This document shows positions 45,404 through 55,733 of a stretch of DNA of 64,000 nt, piece after piece; the first letter of the stretch is position 1, and the number at the start of each line of letters is the position of its first letter. The notes below the pieces were generated by a model. The model did not search any database. It was not told where the DNA came from and saw nothing but the letters and a program-made list of their open reading frames with translations. Origin of the DNA: Streptomyces sp. NBC_01267 (GTDB taxonomy: Bacteria > Actinomycetota > Actinomycetes > Streptomycetales > Streptomycetaceae); contig NZ_CP108455.1 of the NCBI RefSeq assembly GCF_036241575.1, positions 6,679,001 through 6,743,000 on the forward strand, in the 5' to 3' direction. A program made the position numbers and the translations under genes.

Positions 45404-45441
45404 CCCCTTCCGGCCACCCTGGACAGCGAGGCCGGAAGGGG
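45404..45441 (+). terminator. Hairpin terminator
   Basis: Perfect 12-bp stem CCCCTTCCGGCC/GGCCGGAAGGGG with a 14-nt loop; no T tract. Confidence 0.7.
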
Positions 45442-45528
45442 TGCATGACCCTCTCTCGCGGCCATTGGAAGCACGCGTGAGAGGAAGAGGAGACCGGCCC
45501 GGACCCTGCCGGAACGGCTCCCTGAAAG

Positions 45529-45566
45529 CCCCGTCCGTCTGTCACCCCCGTGGCAGATGGGCGGGG
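45529..45566 (+). promoter_or_regulatory. RNA hairpin upstream of the peptide gene
   Basis: CCCCGTCCGTCTGTCA pairs with TGGCAGATGGGCGGGG using three G-U pairs, so the structure is strong as RNA on this strand only. It lies 77 nt before the peptide ATG and may act as an attenuator or stabiliser. Confidence 0.45.
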
Positions 45567-45642
45567 TGCGTCACCAGGACCGCGCTCGCTCGTCACAACA
45601 GCCGGCGCGCAGCAAGATGGTTCATCAACACGAGGAGGAATC

Positions 45643-45774
45643 ATGGCAGTTACACCGCTCGGTGTACCGATCGCAACCACCCCGGGGGAACCGTGGCCCG
45701 TGCCGAAAGAGCCGCCGTCCCCCGACGGAGGTCCGCGCACGGCGGAATCTACTGACGGCCCCACTGCCGCCTAG
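45643..45774 (+). CDS. Small peptide coupled to a methyltransferase, possible RiPP precursor
   Basis: 43 residues, strong GAGGAGGAA site. Leader-like MAVTPLGVPIATTPGEPWPVPKE then PPSPDGGPRTAESTDGPTAA with two Asp-Gly steps. The stop shares a base with the methyltransferase start, so the two are made together. PIMT-like enzymes act on Asp/isoAsp, and Asp-Gly is the easiest isomerising step, so this may be its substrate. No cyclase gene is adjacent. Speculative. Confidence 0.45.
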   Translation: MAVTPLGVPIATTPGEPWPVPKEPPSPDGGPRTAESTDGPTAA

Positions 45775-46952
45775 TGATCCTGTCAGAGCATGAAGGGGGC
45801 CGGTCCGCGCTGGGCCGGTCCCTGCTTGCATCTCAGGCGCTCAGTTCGGATTGGGCACCAGCGTTCGCCGCTGTGCCCCGTAGTGCGTTCCTCCCTGCAC
45901 TCATGTGGCCATTCGATATGAAGACAGGCGCGAGCATCGCCGTTCTCAAGACTGATGACCCCGCTGCCTGGCAGAGGTATGCCGATGCGGACGTTCCCAT
46001 CGTCACTCAGTGGGATGACGGACAGCACGACGGCATCACTCCGGGGAGTGTCGCCACGAGTTCGGCGTCAATGCCGAGCGTCGTGTTCCGCATGCTGCAA
46101 GACCTGGACGTCAAACGTGGGTCCAGGGTCCTGGAAATCGGGACGGGGACGGGGTACAACGCTGCGCTGCTCGCCTACCGCGCTGGATCGGACAACATCG
46201 TGTCTGTCGACGTCGACGCCGCAGTTACTCGCAGCGCCCGGCAGGCGTTGCAGGTCTTCGGGCTGCCCCTGGAGGTCATTACGGCTGACGGATATCTCGG
46301 GCACCCGGAGCGGGCGCCGTATGACCGGGTCATCGCGACGGCGGGAGTGCGTGAGCTGCCTTTCGCATGGATCGACCAGGCCCGGCCAGGAGCGGTCATC
46401 GTCGCCCCCTGGGGGACGGTCTACGGCAATCAGGATGCTGTGGTGCGATTGGTAGTTGCCGCAGACAAAAAAAGCGCGTCAGGCGCCTTCACTGGGCCCG
46501 TCGAGTTCATGAAGCTGCGGTCGCAACGAACGGCCGACGTGGAGCACAACGATTACGTGCCCGCGGAGGGAGTCCGGAGCGCCGCCACGTCGTCGACCAC
46601 GGTGACCGAAGCGGAGTTCCTCGCTGGAGGGAAATTCAGTCCAGCGCAGTTCGCCATAGGGCTCCGCGTGCGGGACTGCCTCCATGCGGTGTCCGACAAG
46701 CGCGACGGGGCCCGCCCGGTGTGGTTCTACGGCCTCACGGATCGCTCGTGGGCCGTCGTGATGCTCGTCGACGGACAGTCGGAGGCGCGTGTCTGGCAGT
46801 CCGGTTCTCGTCGGCTGTGGGACGAGGTGGAAGCCGCTTACAGGTGGTGGGAGGCCGCAGGGAGGCCCGGACACGAGCGGTTCGGACTCACCGTGTCCGC
46901 GGCCGGTCAGCGGGCTTGGCTGGACAGTCCCGACGTGTCGTGGGAGGTCTGA
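45774..46952 (+). CDS. PIMT-like methyltransferase (FxLD-system type)
   Basis: 392 residues from GTG 45774. N-terminal AFAAVPRSAFLPALMWPFD...WDDGQHDGITPGSVATSSASMPSVVFRMLQDL precedes SAM motif I VLEIGTGTGYNAALLAYRAG, then YDRVIATAGVRELPFAWIDQARPGAVIVAPWGT, the protein-L-isoaspartate methyltransferase fold. The about 150-residue C-terminal extension is typical of the Streptomyces group often found with small peptides. Last prophage gene before the attachment site. Confidence 0.8.
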   Translation: MILSEHEGGRSALGRSLLASQALSSDWAPAFAAVPRSAFLPALMWPFDMKTGASIAVLKTDDPAAWQRYADADVPIVTQWDDGQHDGITPGSVATSSASMPSVVFRMLQDLDVKRGSRVLEIGTGTGYNAALLAYRAGSDNIVSVDVDAAVTRSARQALQVFGLPLEVITADGYLGHPERAPYDRVIATAGVRELPFAWIDQARPGAVIVAPWGTVYGNQDAVVRLVVAADKKSASGAFTGPVEFMKLRSQRTADVEHNDYVPAEGVRSAATSSTTVTEAEFLAGGKFSPAQFAIGLRVRDCLHAVSDKRDGARPVWFYGLTDRSWAVVMLVDGQSEARVWQSGSRRLWDEVEAAYRWWEAAGRPGHERFGLTVSAAGQRAWLDSPDVSWEV

Positions 46953-46967
46953 GCCCCTGCTTTTGCT

Positions 46968-47009
46968 GCCCCAGTTCGTTCGCCCCGTGGCGGATGAGCT
47001 GGGGCTTTT
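46968..47009 (+). terminator. Terminator at the prophage right end
   Basis: GCCCCAG/CTGGGGC outer arms with an inner CGCC/GGCG pairing and TTTT after the stem. Confidence 0.78.
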
Positions 47010-47059
47010 CCATGCCCCGGCGGCCCCCAAGTGGCGGCGCTGCGATGAGCCTTGACGCT

Positions 47060-47110
47060 GGTAGGGGTTGCATTACCTAGGTGTTCCGTTACTCTTCGGC
47101 ATGGTCATGG
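47060..47110. other. Right attachment junction (attR or attL)
   Basis: From CTTCGGCATGGTCATGG (47094 on) the sequence continues an acyl-CoA synthetase; upstream of it is phage-type non-coding DNA with no synthetase homology (codons GVPLL where the family has VPFYHC). Phage R4 uses this same stretch as attB in my memory. The exact crossover cannot be set without the left junction. Confidence 0.75.
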
Positions 47111-47997
47111 GGAATCTGGCGGCCACCTCGCACGGCGCGTGCATCGTGATCCCGGGCCCCTCCTTCGAACCGGCGGCCACGTTGCACGCCGTCGAGCGCG
47201 AGCGCTGCACCTCGCTGTACGGCGTCCCGACGATGTTCATCGCCGAGCTGAACCTCCCGGACTTCGCCACGTACGACCTCACCTCGCTGCGCACCGGCAT
47301 CATGGCGGGCTCGCCCTGCCCGGCCGAGGTGATGAGGCGGGTCGTCGCGGAGATGCACATGGCGGAGGTGTCGATCTGTTACGGGATGACGGAGACCTCG
47401 CCGGTCTCCACCCAGACCCGGCGGGAGGACGATCTGGAGCGCCGCACGGGGACGGCGGGCCGGGTCCTGCCGCACCTGGAGGTGAAGGTCGTCGATCCGG
47501 CGACCGGCACGACGGTGGAGCGTGGTGAGACGGGCGAACTGTGCACCCGTGGCTACAGCGTGATGCTCGGGTACTGGGACGATGCCGAGAGGACGGCTCA
47601 GGTCATCGACGCGGGCCGCTGGATGCACACCGGGGATCTCGCCGTCGTCCGGGACGACGGCTATGTGCAGATCGTCGGCCGGATCAAGGACATGATCATT
47701 CGCGGTGGGGAGAACGTCTACCCGCGTGAGGTCGAGGAGTTCCTGTACACCCATCCCAAGATCGCCGACGTCCAGGTGATCGGTGTGCCGGACGAGAAGT
47801 ACGGCGAGGAGGTGCTGGCCTGTGTCATCCCGCGCGACCCGGCCCACCCGCCGACGCTGGACGAGATCCGGGCGTTCTGCCGGGACCGGCTCGCCCACTA
47901 CAAGATTCCTCGCGGGATCCGGATCCTGGACGCGTTTCCCATGACGGTCAGCGGCAAGGTACGAAAGGTGGAACTGCGCAGGCGGTACGGGGTGTGA
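47094..47997 (+). pseudogene. Acyl-CoA synthetase, 3' part, interrupted by the prophage
   Basis: About 301 codons: [40 protein letters not shown], the ATP-binding [66 protein letters not shown] and the C-terminal lysine region [16 protein letters not shown] of AMP-binding fatty acid-CoA ligases. The N-terminal third is missing. The frame is open back to a TTG at 47068 in phage DNA, but no good ribosome site precedes it, so the gene is probably inactive in the lysogen and restored on excision. Confidence 0.92.
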
Positions 47998-48041
47998 CCG
48001 CTGGGGGGACCCCGGTATACACCCGGTCTATACATGCTGGG

Positions 48042-48047
48042 TATAGT
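48042..48047 (+). promoter_or_regulatory. Probable -10 of the deacetylase promoter
   Basis: TATAGT with repeated TATAC elements just upstream. Transcription would start about 7 nt later, on the ATG at 48055, giving a leaderless message; no ribosome site is present to argue against this. The -35 is not clear. Confidence 0.4.
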
Positions 48048-48054
48048 CCGGGTC

Positions 48055-48825
48055 ATGTCATTGCTCAAGAAGAAGGCGGCCGGGCGGATCGGATCCGTCG
48101 CCGCCCTGGCCGCGCTCATGTCCCTCGTGCTGAGCGGCTGTTCGATGGAGACCACATCCCCGTCCCAGGCGCGGGATCACGCGGACAAGAAGAGTGCGGC
48201 CCCCTTCGGGCCGGTCGACTGCCGTAAGGCCAAGTGCATAGCGCTGACCTTCGACGCCGGTCCCGGCCCGAACACCTCCCATCTGCTGGACGTGCTGAAG
48301 GAGAAGAAGGTTCACGCGACGTTCTTCCTGCTGGGCCGCGACCACGTGATGAAGTACCCCGAGCTCGTCAAGCGGGAGGCGGCCGAGGGTCACGAGGTGG
48401 GTAACCACACCTGGACGCACAAGATCCTCACCAAGGAGAAGGGTGATGTCGCCCGCGAGGAGATAGAGAAGACCGAAGTCGCGGTGGAGAAGATCACCGG
48501 CACCCGGCCCCGGGTGATGCGTCCGCCGCAGGGCCGTACCAACGACGACGTCTCCAAGATATGCAAGGAGCTGGGCGTCTCGCAGGTGCTGTGGAGCACC
48601 ACCGCGAAGGACTACTCCACGAACGACTCCGCGCTCATCGAGAAGCGGACCCTCAAGCAGGCCAAGCCCGACGGCATCATCCTGCTGCACGACATCTACA
48701 AGGGCACGGTGCCCGCGGTCTCGGGCATCATCGACACGCTGAAGGAGCGCGGTTACACCTTTGTCACCGTGCCCCAGCTGCTCGCCCCCGCCCAGCTGAA
48801 GCCGGGCCAGATCATCCGCCCGTGA
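48055..48825 (+). CDS. Polysaccharide deacetylase lipoprotein (NodB family)
   Basis: 256 residues. Lipoprotein signal KKKAAGRIGSVAALAALMSLVLSGCS with lipobox LSGC. NodB domain from about 60: LTFDAGPGPNTSHLLDVLKEKKVHATFFLLG (catalytic Asp in TFDAG), EVGNHTWTHKI (metal His), MRPPQGRTN, GIILLHDIY. It should deacetylate cell-wall or secreted glycans (peptidoglycan or chitooligosaccharide) outside the cell. Sits directly after the interrupted synthetase, unrelated to it. Confidence 0.88.
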   Translation: MSLLKKKAAGRIGSVAALAALMSLVLSGCSMETTSPSQARDHADKKSAAPFGPVDCRKAKCIALTFDAGPGPNTSHLLDVLKEKKVHATFFLLGRDHVMKYPELVKREAAEGHEVGNHTWTHKILTKEKGDVAREEIEKTEVAVEKITGTRPRVMRPPQGRTNDDVSKICKELGVSQVLWSTTAKDYSTNDSALIEKRTLKQAKPDGIILLHDIYKGTVPAVSGIIDTLKERGYTFVTVPQLLAPAQLKPGQIIRP

Positions 48826-48866
48826 GGTGCGGGCCCGAGCGGCTGCGGTGGTGATCCCGTGGCCGC

Positions 48867-49652
48867 TCAGGGCTCCTGGGCGCCCGCGCCGACGAGTTCG
48901 TCGGCCGGGCCGTTGACCGGCTGCGGGGCGCCGGTCGGATCCATCACGAAGAGTGCGACGGCGAGTTCGTCGGCGCGGGCGCGCGCCTCGTCGGCGTACC
49001 CCGTGAGTGAGAAGAAGACGCTCGCCGACGAGGTGGTCAGCCCGTTCAGCCAGAGGCACTCGATGTCCCGCAGGACGGCCGGCCCGCTGGTCGCGGCCAC
49101 GGAGGCGACCAGCCCGGGGCCGTGCAGATCTATCCCGGACGCGGGCCGCCGCTCCGGCTGAAGGACGTCGCGGAAGCCCAGCCACTCCAGATACCGCGCG
49201 GCTGCCGACACCGCGTCGCGCGAGGTGCGGATCGCCGTCGGCCGGAAGGGCGGACGGACGGTCGCCGCCGTGCGCGGCAGGGGGATGTGCGCCGGTGCCC
49301 GGGTGTTCCCCGGGGCGGGCGGGGGCGCCGCCACCGGGCGCACCGGAATCCGCAGGACCGTACCGCAGGAGCAGCCGAGTTCCGGCTGCGGCCACTCGAC
49401 CTGGCGTCCGCAGGAACCGCAGCGCACCGTGACCCACCCGTCGGACCAGGTCCGATGGGTGATCGGCTCCGGTGGTGCGCCCGTCAGCAGTGGTGGGGCG
49501 AGCGGGGCGCCACAGGCGCAGGGCAGGGCGGGCGCCGTGTAGGTGTGTTCCTGCAAGCAGTCCGGGCAGCGCACCAGCGCGTACCCCGCCGCTGTCGCCC
49601 CCGTCCTCGCGGTCTCGTCCATGCCCTCTCCCATGCGGCCATCGTCCACCAA
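48867..49652 (-). CDS. Hypothetical zinc-ribbon protein
   Basis: 261 residues; starts at 49652 or, less likely, at an internal ATG at 49622. N-terminal half has paired Cys ([11 protein letters not shown]...[17 protein letters not shown]...[10 protein letters not shown]) forming two zinc ribbons; a Pro-rich linker leads to a C-terminal alpha/beta domain [20 protein letters not shown]...[58 protein letters not shown], which resembles restriction-endonuclease-like folds without clear catalytic residues. Conserved in Streptomyces; function unknown. Confidence 0.65.
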   Translation of the reverse strand: MVDDGRMGEGMDETARTGATAAGYALVRCPDCLQEHTYTAPALPCACGAPLAPPLLTGAPPEPITHRTWSDGWVTVRCGSCGRQVEWPQPELGCSCGTVLRIPVRPVAAPPPAPGNTRAPAHIPLPRTAATVRPPFRPTAIRTSRDAVSAAARYLEWLGFRDVLQPERRPASGIDLHGPGLVASVAATSGPAVLRDIECLWLNGLTTSSASVFFSLTGYADEARARADELAVALFVMDPTGAPQPVNGPADELVGAGAQEP

Positions 49653-49768
49653 GCGCGAGGCGTTGGGGAGGGACTTCGCACATTGGGCCGGTTCCCGACA
49701 TCCGCGGCGCCCTCCCTTGACGGAAAGCGGAGCCAGCTCTTAGATTGCTTCCATATAGCAGAAGTGAA

Positions 49769-49785
49769 TTTCCGTAATGCGGAAA
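49769..49785. promoter_or_regulatory. Palindromic operator upstream of gcl
   Basis: TTTCCG-TAATG-CGGAAA, 6-5-6 palindrome, 83 nt before the ATG and just after a TATAGC element. The same 6-5-6 pattern occurs before hyi at 56572. Likely the site of an IclR-type AllR-like regulator of allantoin/glyoxylate genes (inference). Confidence 0.7.
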
Positions 49786-49868
49786 ACACTACGGAAGACG
49801 ACGGAACTGGGCGATCTCAGGTTGGCGCGACAGGAGGCCCACTCCGACTGGCCGAGCAGGAGTACTCA

Positions 49869-51653
<1,785 letters not shown>

Positions 51654-51662
51654 CGGACCCAC

Positions 51663-51705
51663 CCGGAGGGGCGGGGCGCCGGTCCACGGCGCCCCGCCCC
51701 TCCGG
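51663..51705. terminator. Bidirectional hairpin between gcl and pip
   Basis: Perfect 18-bp stem CCGGAGGGGCGGGGCGCC with its complement over a 7-nt loop, between convergent genes. Confidence 0.85.
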
Positions 51706-51733
51706 CGTGCTCCCGGCGGACCACCGGAAGCTC

Positions 51734-52693
51734 TCAGCGCGTACTGAACCGGTCCAGGGCGGCGCGCACCAGGTCGTCCATGGTGGCGCTGCCCTTGTGT
51801 CCGGAGTCCTCGGCCACGGTCAACTCGGCGTCCGGCCAGACCTGTGCGAGCTCCCAGGCGGTCGTGTACGGGCTGCTCAGATCGTGCCGTCCGTGCAGCA
51901 GCACGGCGGGGATTCCGCTCAGCCGGTCCGCGTCGCGCAGCAGCGCCCCTTCCTCCAGCCACGCGCCGTGCGAGACGTAGTGGGACGCGATGCGCACCAG
52001 GGCCACCCGGGCGGCCGACGGCCGGTCGCCGTAGGGGTGCGCCGAGCCGTGCGGCTCCAGGGAGAGCACCGCGTCCTCCCAGGCGCACCAGTCGGCCACG
52101 GCCTTCGCCCGCACCTCCGGGTCGGGGTCCGCGGCGCGGCGCGCGTACGCCGGGACGACCTCTGCCAGGTCCCCGGCCTCGGGCACGCCCGCTCTGAACC
52201 GGGCCAGCGCCTCGGGGAAGAAGCGGCCCACGCCCCCGTACAGCCAGTCCGTCTCGTAGCGCCTGGTCATGGTGACCCCGGCGATGACGACCTCCGACAC
52301 CCGGTGCGGATGTGCCTCGGCGTACGCGAGGATCAGCGTCGAGCCCCATGAACCGCCGTGCAGTAGCCACCGTTCGATCCCCAGGTGCTCCCTGAGCCGT
52401 TCCATGTCGGCGATCAGGTGTGCGGTGGTGTTGTGGGCCAGGTCGGTCGTGGGGTCGGCGGCGTGCGGGGTGGACCGGCCGCAGTTGCGCTGGTCGAAGA
52501 GGACGATGCGATAGCGCTCCGGATCGAACGGGGCGCGGGAGCGCGCCGAACAGCCGGAGCCCGGACCGCCGTGGACGACGAGCGCCGGTTTGCCGGCCGG
52601 GTTGCCGCAGACCTCCCAGTACACGAGGTTGCCGTCACCCACGTCGAGCATTCCCTGGTCGTACGGCTCGGTCGGCGGACGGAGTCCGGTCAT
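51734..52693 (-). CDS. pip: Proline iminopeptidase (prolyl aminopeptidase)
   Basis: 319 residues from ATG 52693; longer starts run into non-homologous sequence. Alpha/beta hydrolase, peptidase S33: oxyanion HGGPGSG, FDQRNCGRSTP, nucleophile GGSWGS, catalytic Asp in HGRHDLSSP and His in DSGHKG. It releases N-terminal proline from peptides in the cytoplasm. Transcribed towards gcl; not functionally tied to the purine genes. Confidence 0.93.
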   Translation of the reverse strand: MTGLRPPTEPYDQGMLDVGDGNLVYWEVCGNPAGKPALVVHGGPGSGCSARSRAPFDPERYRIVLFDQRNCGRSTPHAADPTTDLAHNTTAHLIADMERLREHLGIERWLLHGGSWGSTLILAYAEAHPHRVSEVVIAGVTMTRRYETDWLYGGVGRFFPEALARFRAGVPEAGDLAEVVPAYARRAADPDPEVRAKAVADWCAWEDAVLSLEPHGSAHPYGDRPSAARVALVRIASHYVSHGAWLEEGALLRDADRLSGIPAVLLHGRHDLSSPYTTAWELAQVWPDAELTVAEDSGHKGSATMDDLVRAALDRFSTR

Positions 52694-53150
52694 GGCACAT
52701 TCCCTTCGGTGGAAGCGCCGCGAGGCCCGGGGGACTACTGCTCCGTACCGGTCCCGCGCAGCACGAAGAAGCACGGAGCAGAAGACCGTAGTCCCTGCTC
52801 CGTGCTCCCGCACCGGAATATGGTGCCGCCCGACGACGCGAGACTGGGCGCGACAGGACATTCGCGCCACCGGGCGGGGCTTGTGGTGGTGCTCGCCGAT
52901 CCCTGACTCCCGTAATGGATACGGCAGTTGGGGAAGCAGGGGACCGCGGCGGAGGCGATCGGCCCTCGCGGTCCCGAACCTTCAGGTCAGGAAAGGGACC
53001 GGTGGGCCTTCACCACCGCACTGGCATCGTCACTCCGCCGCGGTCCGCAGGCTCGTCCGCACCCCGGCCACCCCTCATCGGGCCGGTGGTACGGACTGCG
53101 CCGGTGGTCCGACCTCCCGTCGGACCATCGGCGCCGTCTCTCGGTGCTGC
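52694..53150. other. 457-nt intergenic region between katA end and pip start
   Basis: No supported gene. It holds an 11-bp hairpin GCACGGAGCAG/CTGCTCCGTGC (52771-52805), a TGGGCGCGACAGGACA element (52845-52860) that recurs at 54724, and a 9-bp hairpin GGGACCGCG/CGCGGTCCC (52940-52975) that may stop catalase transcription. The pip promoter must lie here but I could not place it. Confidence 0.6.
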
Positions 53151-54608
53151 TCAGTCCTCGCGCAGGGCGTGGACGGCTTCCTCGACGCGCTTGCCGTACT
53201 CGGTGTCCGCGGCGCGGAAGTGCGCGAGGTTCTTCTCGACCACGTCGTCGAGGGTGACCTGCGAGAGGCCGCCCGCGATGTTGGCGACCAGCCGGGACTT
53301 CTCGTCCTCGGACATCAGCCGGTAGAGCTCGCCCGCCTGGAAGAAGTCGTCGTCCTTGGCGTGCTCGGCGGCGGCGTGGGCGCCGGTCCAGCCGGAGACG
53401 GCCAGTGGGGCGGCCAGTGCGGCGTCCGTCTGGGCCGGTCCCGCGTACGAGTTGGGCTCGTAGTTCTTGTCGTGGCGCGCGCCGTGCCGGGTCGCCATGG
53501 CGCCGTCCCGGCCGTAGTTGTCCGCCGTGGCGTTCCGCGGCGCGTTGACGGGCAGCTGCGTGTGGTTGATGCCCACGCGGTAGCGCTGTGCGTCGGCGTA
53601 CGCGAACAGGCGGCCCTGGAGCATCTTGTCGGGCGAAGGGCCGATCCCGGGAACGAAGTTGTTCGGGGAGAACGCGGCCTGCTCGACCTCGGCGAAGACG
53701 TTGTCCGGGTTGCGGTCGAGGACCAGTCGGCCCACCCGCTGCAATGGGTAGTCGCTGTGCGGCCACACCTTCGTGACGTCGAAGGGGTTGAAGCGGTAGC
53801 CGGCGGCGTCGGCGGCGGGCATGACCTGGACGTGCAGCGTCCAGGACGGGTTGACGCCCCGCTCGATGGCCTGGAGCAGGTCCGTCTGGTGGCTGTTGGC
53901 GTCCTTGCCCACCAGCTCGGCGGCCTGGTCCGCGGAGAGGCTGCGGACACCCTGGTTGGTCTTGAAGTGGTACTTGACGAAGAAGGCCTCGCCCCGGGCG
54001 TTCGTCCACTGGTAGGTGTGCGAGCCGTAGCCGTTCATGTGGCGGTACGAGGCGGGGATGCCGCGGTCGCCCATCAGCCAGGTCACCTGGTGGGTGGCCT
54101 CGGGGGAGTGCGCCCAGAAGTCCCAGACGTTGTCCGGCTCCTGCTTGCCGGTGAACGGGTCGCGCTTCTGGGAGTGGATGAAGTCCGGGAACTTGATGGG
54201 GTCCTTGATGAAGAACACCGGGGTGTTGTTGCCGACGAGGTCGTAATTGCCCTCCTCGGTGTAGAACTTCAGCGCGAAGCCGCGCGGGTCGCGGACCGCG
54301 TCCGCGCCGCCCAGCGAGTCGGCCACGGTCGAGAAGCGGATGAACGTCTCGGTGCGCCTGCCCACGGCGGAGAGGAAGTCGGCCCGGGTGAAGCCGGTGA
54401 CGTCGTCGGTCACCTCGAAGTAGCCGTACGCGCCGGAGCCACGGGCGTGGACGACGCGCTCCGGGATGCGCTCGCGGTTGAACCGGGCGAGCTTCTCCAG
54501 CAGGTGCTGGTCCTGGAGGAGGATCGGGCCGCCGACGCCGGCGGTGGCGGAGTTCTGGTTGTCGGCGACCGGGGCGCCTGACTCGGTCGTAAGCACGCGC
54601 TTCGACAT
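53151..54608 (-). CDS. katA: Catalase (monofunctional, heme)
   Basis: 485 residues from ATG 54608. Distal His54 in [15 protein letters not shown], distal Asn region [37 protein letters not shown], and proximal heme Tyr in [14 protein letters not shown]. Small-subunit (clade 3) length. Removes H2O2. Its promoter shares an operator with the urate-degradation operon, whose uricase makes H2O2. Confidence 0.95.
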   Translation of the reverse strand: MSKRVLTTESGAPVADNQNSATAGVGGPILLQDQHLLEKLARFNRERIPERVVHARGSGAYGYFEVTDDVTGFTRADFLSAVGRRTETFIRFSTVADSLGGADAVRDPRGFALKFYTEEGNYDLVGNNTPVFFIKDPIKFPDFIHSQKRDPFTGKQEPDNVWDFWAHSPEATHQVTWLMGDRGIPASYRHMNGYGSHTYQWTNARGEAFFVKYHFKTNQGVRSLSADQAAELVGKDANSHQTDLLQAIERGVNPSWTLHVQVMPAADAAGYRFNPFDVTKVWPHSDYPLQRVGRLVLDRNPDNVFAEVEQAAFSPNNFVPGIGPSPDKMLQGRLFAYADAQRYRVGINHTQLPVNAPRNATADNYGRDGAMATRHGARHDKNYEPNSYAGPAQTDAALAAPLAVSGWTGAHAAAEHAKDDDFFQAGELYRLMSEDEKSRLVANIAGGLSQVTLDDVVEKNLAHFRAADTEYGKRVEEAVHALRED

Positions 54609-54647
54609 CGTGGACCTTCCGTACTGGGGCTGCTGACGGCTTGAGGA

Positions 54648-54687
54648 GCGTAAATATGCTGCGAACGTCACGTCAACAGTTTGTTGA
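54648..54687 (-). promoter_or_regulatory. katA promoter and operator
   Basis: On the minus strand: TTTCAACAAACTGTTGACG with palindrome TCAACA-nnn-TGTTGA (54673-54687); -35 TTGACG overlaps its right half; 17-nt spacer; -10 TTACGC (54648-54653). Nearly the same 19 bases occur at the uraD promoter. Confidence 0.75.
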
Positions 54688-54705
54688 AATTTAGGTTCGG
54701 GGGTA

Positions 54706-54763
54706 CCGGGCCGCGGCAGCGCCTGGGCGCGACAGGACAGGTGTCAGCGCTGCCGCGGCCCGG
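54706..54763. terminator. Large hairpin between glxR end and katA promoter
   Basis: Perfect 17-bp stem CCGGGCCGCGGCAGCGC/GCGCTGCCGCGGCCCGG; the loop carries the repeated TGGGCGCGACAGGACA. It ends glxR transcription on the minus strand before the katA promoter. Confidence 0.78.
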
Positions 54764-54807
54764 AGTTGAGAGGAGGCCGGAGCCTCGGAAGGAGGAGGAG
54801 CGGTGCC

Positions 54808-55698
54808 TCAGACCTGGGTGCCGGACAGCCGCTCGACCGAGCGCAGCAGCGCCGAGTGGTCCAGGCCGCCGTCGCCCTGGGCGCGGAGCGAGGCGACCAA
54901 CTGGGCGACCACCGCCCCCACCGGCAGCGCGGCGCCGACATTGCGGGCGGCGTCGGTGACGATGCCCATGTCCTTGTGGTGCAGGTCGATCCGGAAGCCG
55001 GGCTTGAAGTCCCGGTTCAGGAAGTTGTCCTTCTTGCGGGTCAGGACGGTCGAACCGGCCAGCCCGCCGTTGAGGACGTCGAGGGCCGCGGCCAGGTTCA
55101 CGCCGGACTTCTCCAGGAAGACCACGGCCTCGGCGCAGGCCTGGATGTTGACCGCCACGATCAGCTGGTTGGCGGCCTTCACCGTCTGGCCCGAGCCGTG
55201 CGGACCGCAGAGCACGATGGTCCTGCCCAGCGCGTCCAGGATCGGCTTCGCGGCGTCGAAGTCGGCCTGCTCGCCGCCGACCATGATGGACAGTACGGCC
55301 TCGATGGCCCCGGCCTCGCCGCCGGACACCGGGGCGTCCAGGACCCGCAGGCCCTTCTCGCCGCCCGCCTTGCCCAGGTCGACCGAGGTCTGCGGGGTGA
55401 TCGACGACATGTCGATCAGCAGCGCGCCCGGCTTCGCGTTCTCCAGGATGCCGTCCGCGCCGTAGGCGATGGCCTCGACCTGAGGGGACGCGGGCACCAT
55501 GGTGATCACCACGTCGGCGTCGCGTACCGCCTCGGCGATCGAGGAGGCGGCGGTGCCTCCGGCGGCCGAGAGCCGGTCCAGCTTGTCCTGTTCCAGGGTG
55601 TAGCCGGTCACGGAGTAGCCGGCCTTGATCAGGTTCTCGGACATCGGGGAGCCCATGATGCCGAGGCCGATCCAGGCGACCTTGGGGAGCTTGCTCAT
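54808..55698 (-). CDS. glxR: Tartronate semialdehyde reductase (2-hydroxy-3-oxopropionate reductase)
   Basis: 296 residues from ATG 55698. N-terminal NAD(P)-binding WIGLGIMGSPMSENLIKAGYSVTGYT, substrate motif DAPVSGGEAGA, catalytic Lys in GQTVKAANQL, and C-terminal KDMGIVTDAARNVGAALP, the beta-hydroxyacid dehydrogenase set. Converts tartronate semialdehyde from Gcl to glycerate. Follows hyi by 36 nt, same transcript. Confidence 0.94.
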   Translation of the reverse strand: MSKLPKVAWIGLGIMGSPMSENLIKAGYSVTGYTLEQDKLDRLSAAGGTAASSIAEAVRDADVVITMVPASPQVEAIAYGADGILENAKPGALLIDMSSITPQTSVDLGKAGGEKGLRVLDAPVSGGEAGAIEAVLSIMVGGEQADFDAAKPILDALGRTIVLCGPHGSGQTVKAANQLIVAVNIQACAEAVVFLEKSGVNLAAALDVLNGGLAGSTVLTRKKDNFLNRDFKPGFRIDLHHKDMGIVTDAARNVGAALPVGAVVAQLVASLRAQGDGGLDHSALLRSVERLSGTQV

Positions 55699-55733
55699 GC
55701 GGGGTGCCTCTTTCAACACGCGGGTGGAGACGG

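Larger units (their letters stand above)
1..47094. mobile_element. Prophage (temperate siphophage), right-hand part
   Basis: Continuous siphophage gene order: connector, tail, lysis, early/replication and cargo genes, almost all on one strand with short or overlapping junctions. The right end is set by the jump from non-coding phage DNA into the middle of an acyl-CoA synthetase reading frame at about 47.09 kb. The left end, with terminase, portal, capsid and probably the integrase, lies outside the window. A phiC31 Gp3-like directionality factor implies a large serine integrase. Replication genes, lysis genes and tail genes all look intact, so the element may be inducible (inference). Confidence 0.93.

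Noticed and set aside
47068..47093. TTG start in phage DNA that would give the synthetase remnant a new N-terminus
   Set aside because: No spaced ribosome site, and the protein would lack the N-terminal third needed for activity; kept as a pseudogene.
1..47094. Integrase gene within the window
   Set aside because: No serine or tyrosine recombinase catalytic pattern was found in any reading frame inspected; it most likely lies left of position 1.
48216..48232. Operator copy in the host deacetylase gene (GCCGTAAGGCC)
   Set aside because: Half-site resemblance only; coding sequence with no palindrome.
48058..49701. Open frame of 547 codons on the minus strand
   Set aside because: Antisense to the deacetylase and in another frame of the zinc-ribbon gene; composition is Gly/Arg-rich as expected for a high-GC shadow.
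49122..49868. In-frame N-terminal extension of gcl by 249 codons
   Set aside because: The added residues are Arg/Pro-rich shadow of the minus-strand zinc-ribbon gene and of the operator region; family members start at [14 protein letters not shown].
52590..54581. Open frame of 663 codons on the + strand over catalase
   Set aside because: Antisense shadow of the catalase gene, rich in Val/Gly/Arg, no motif.
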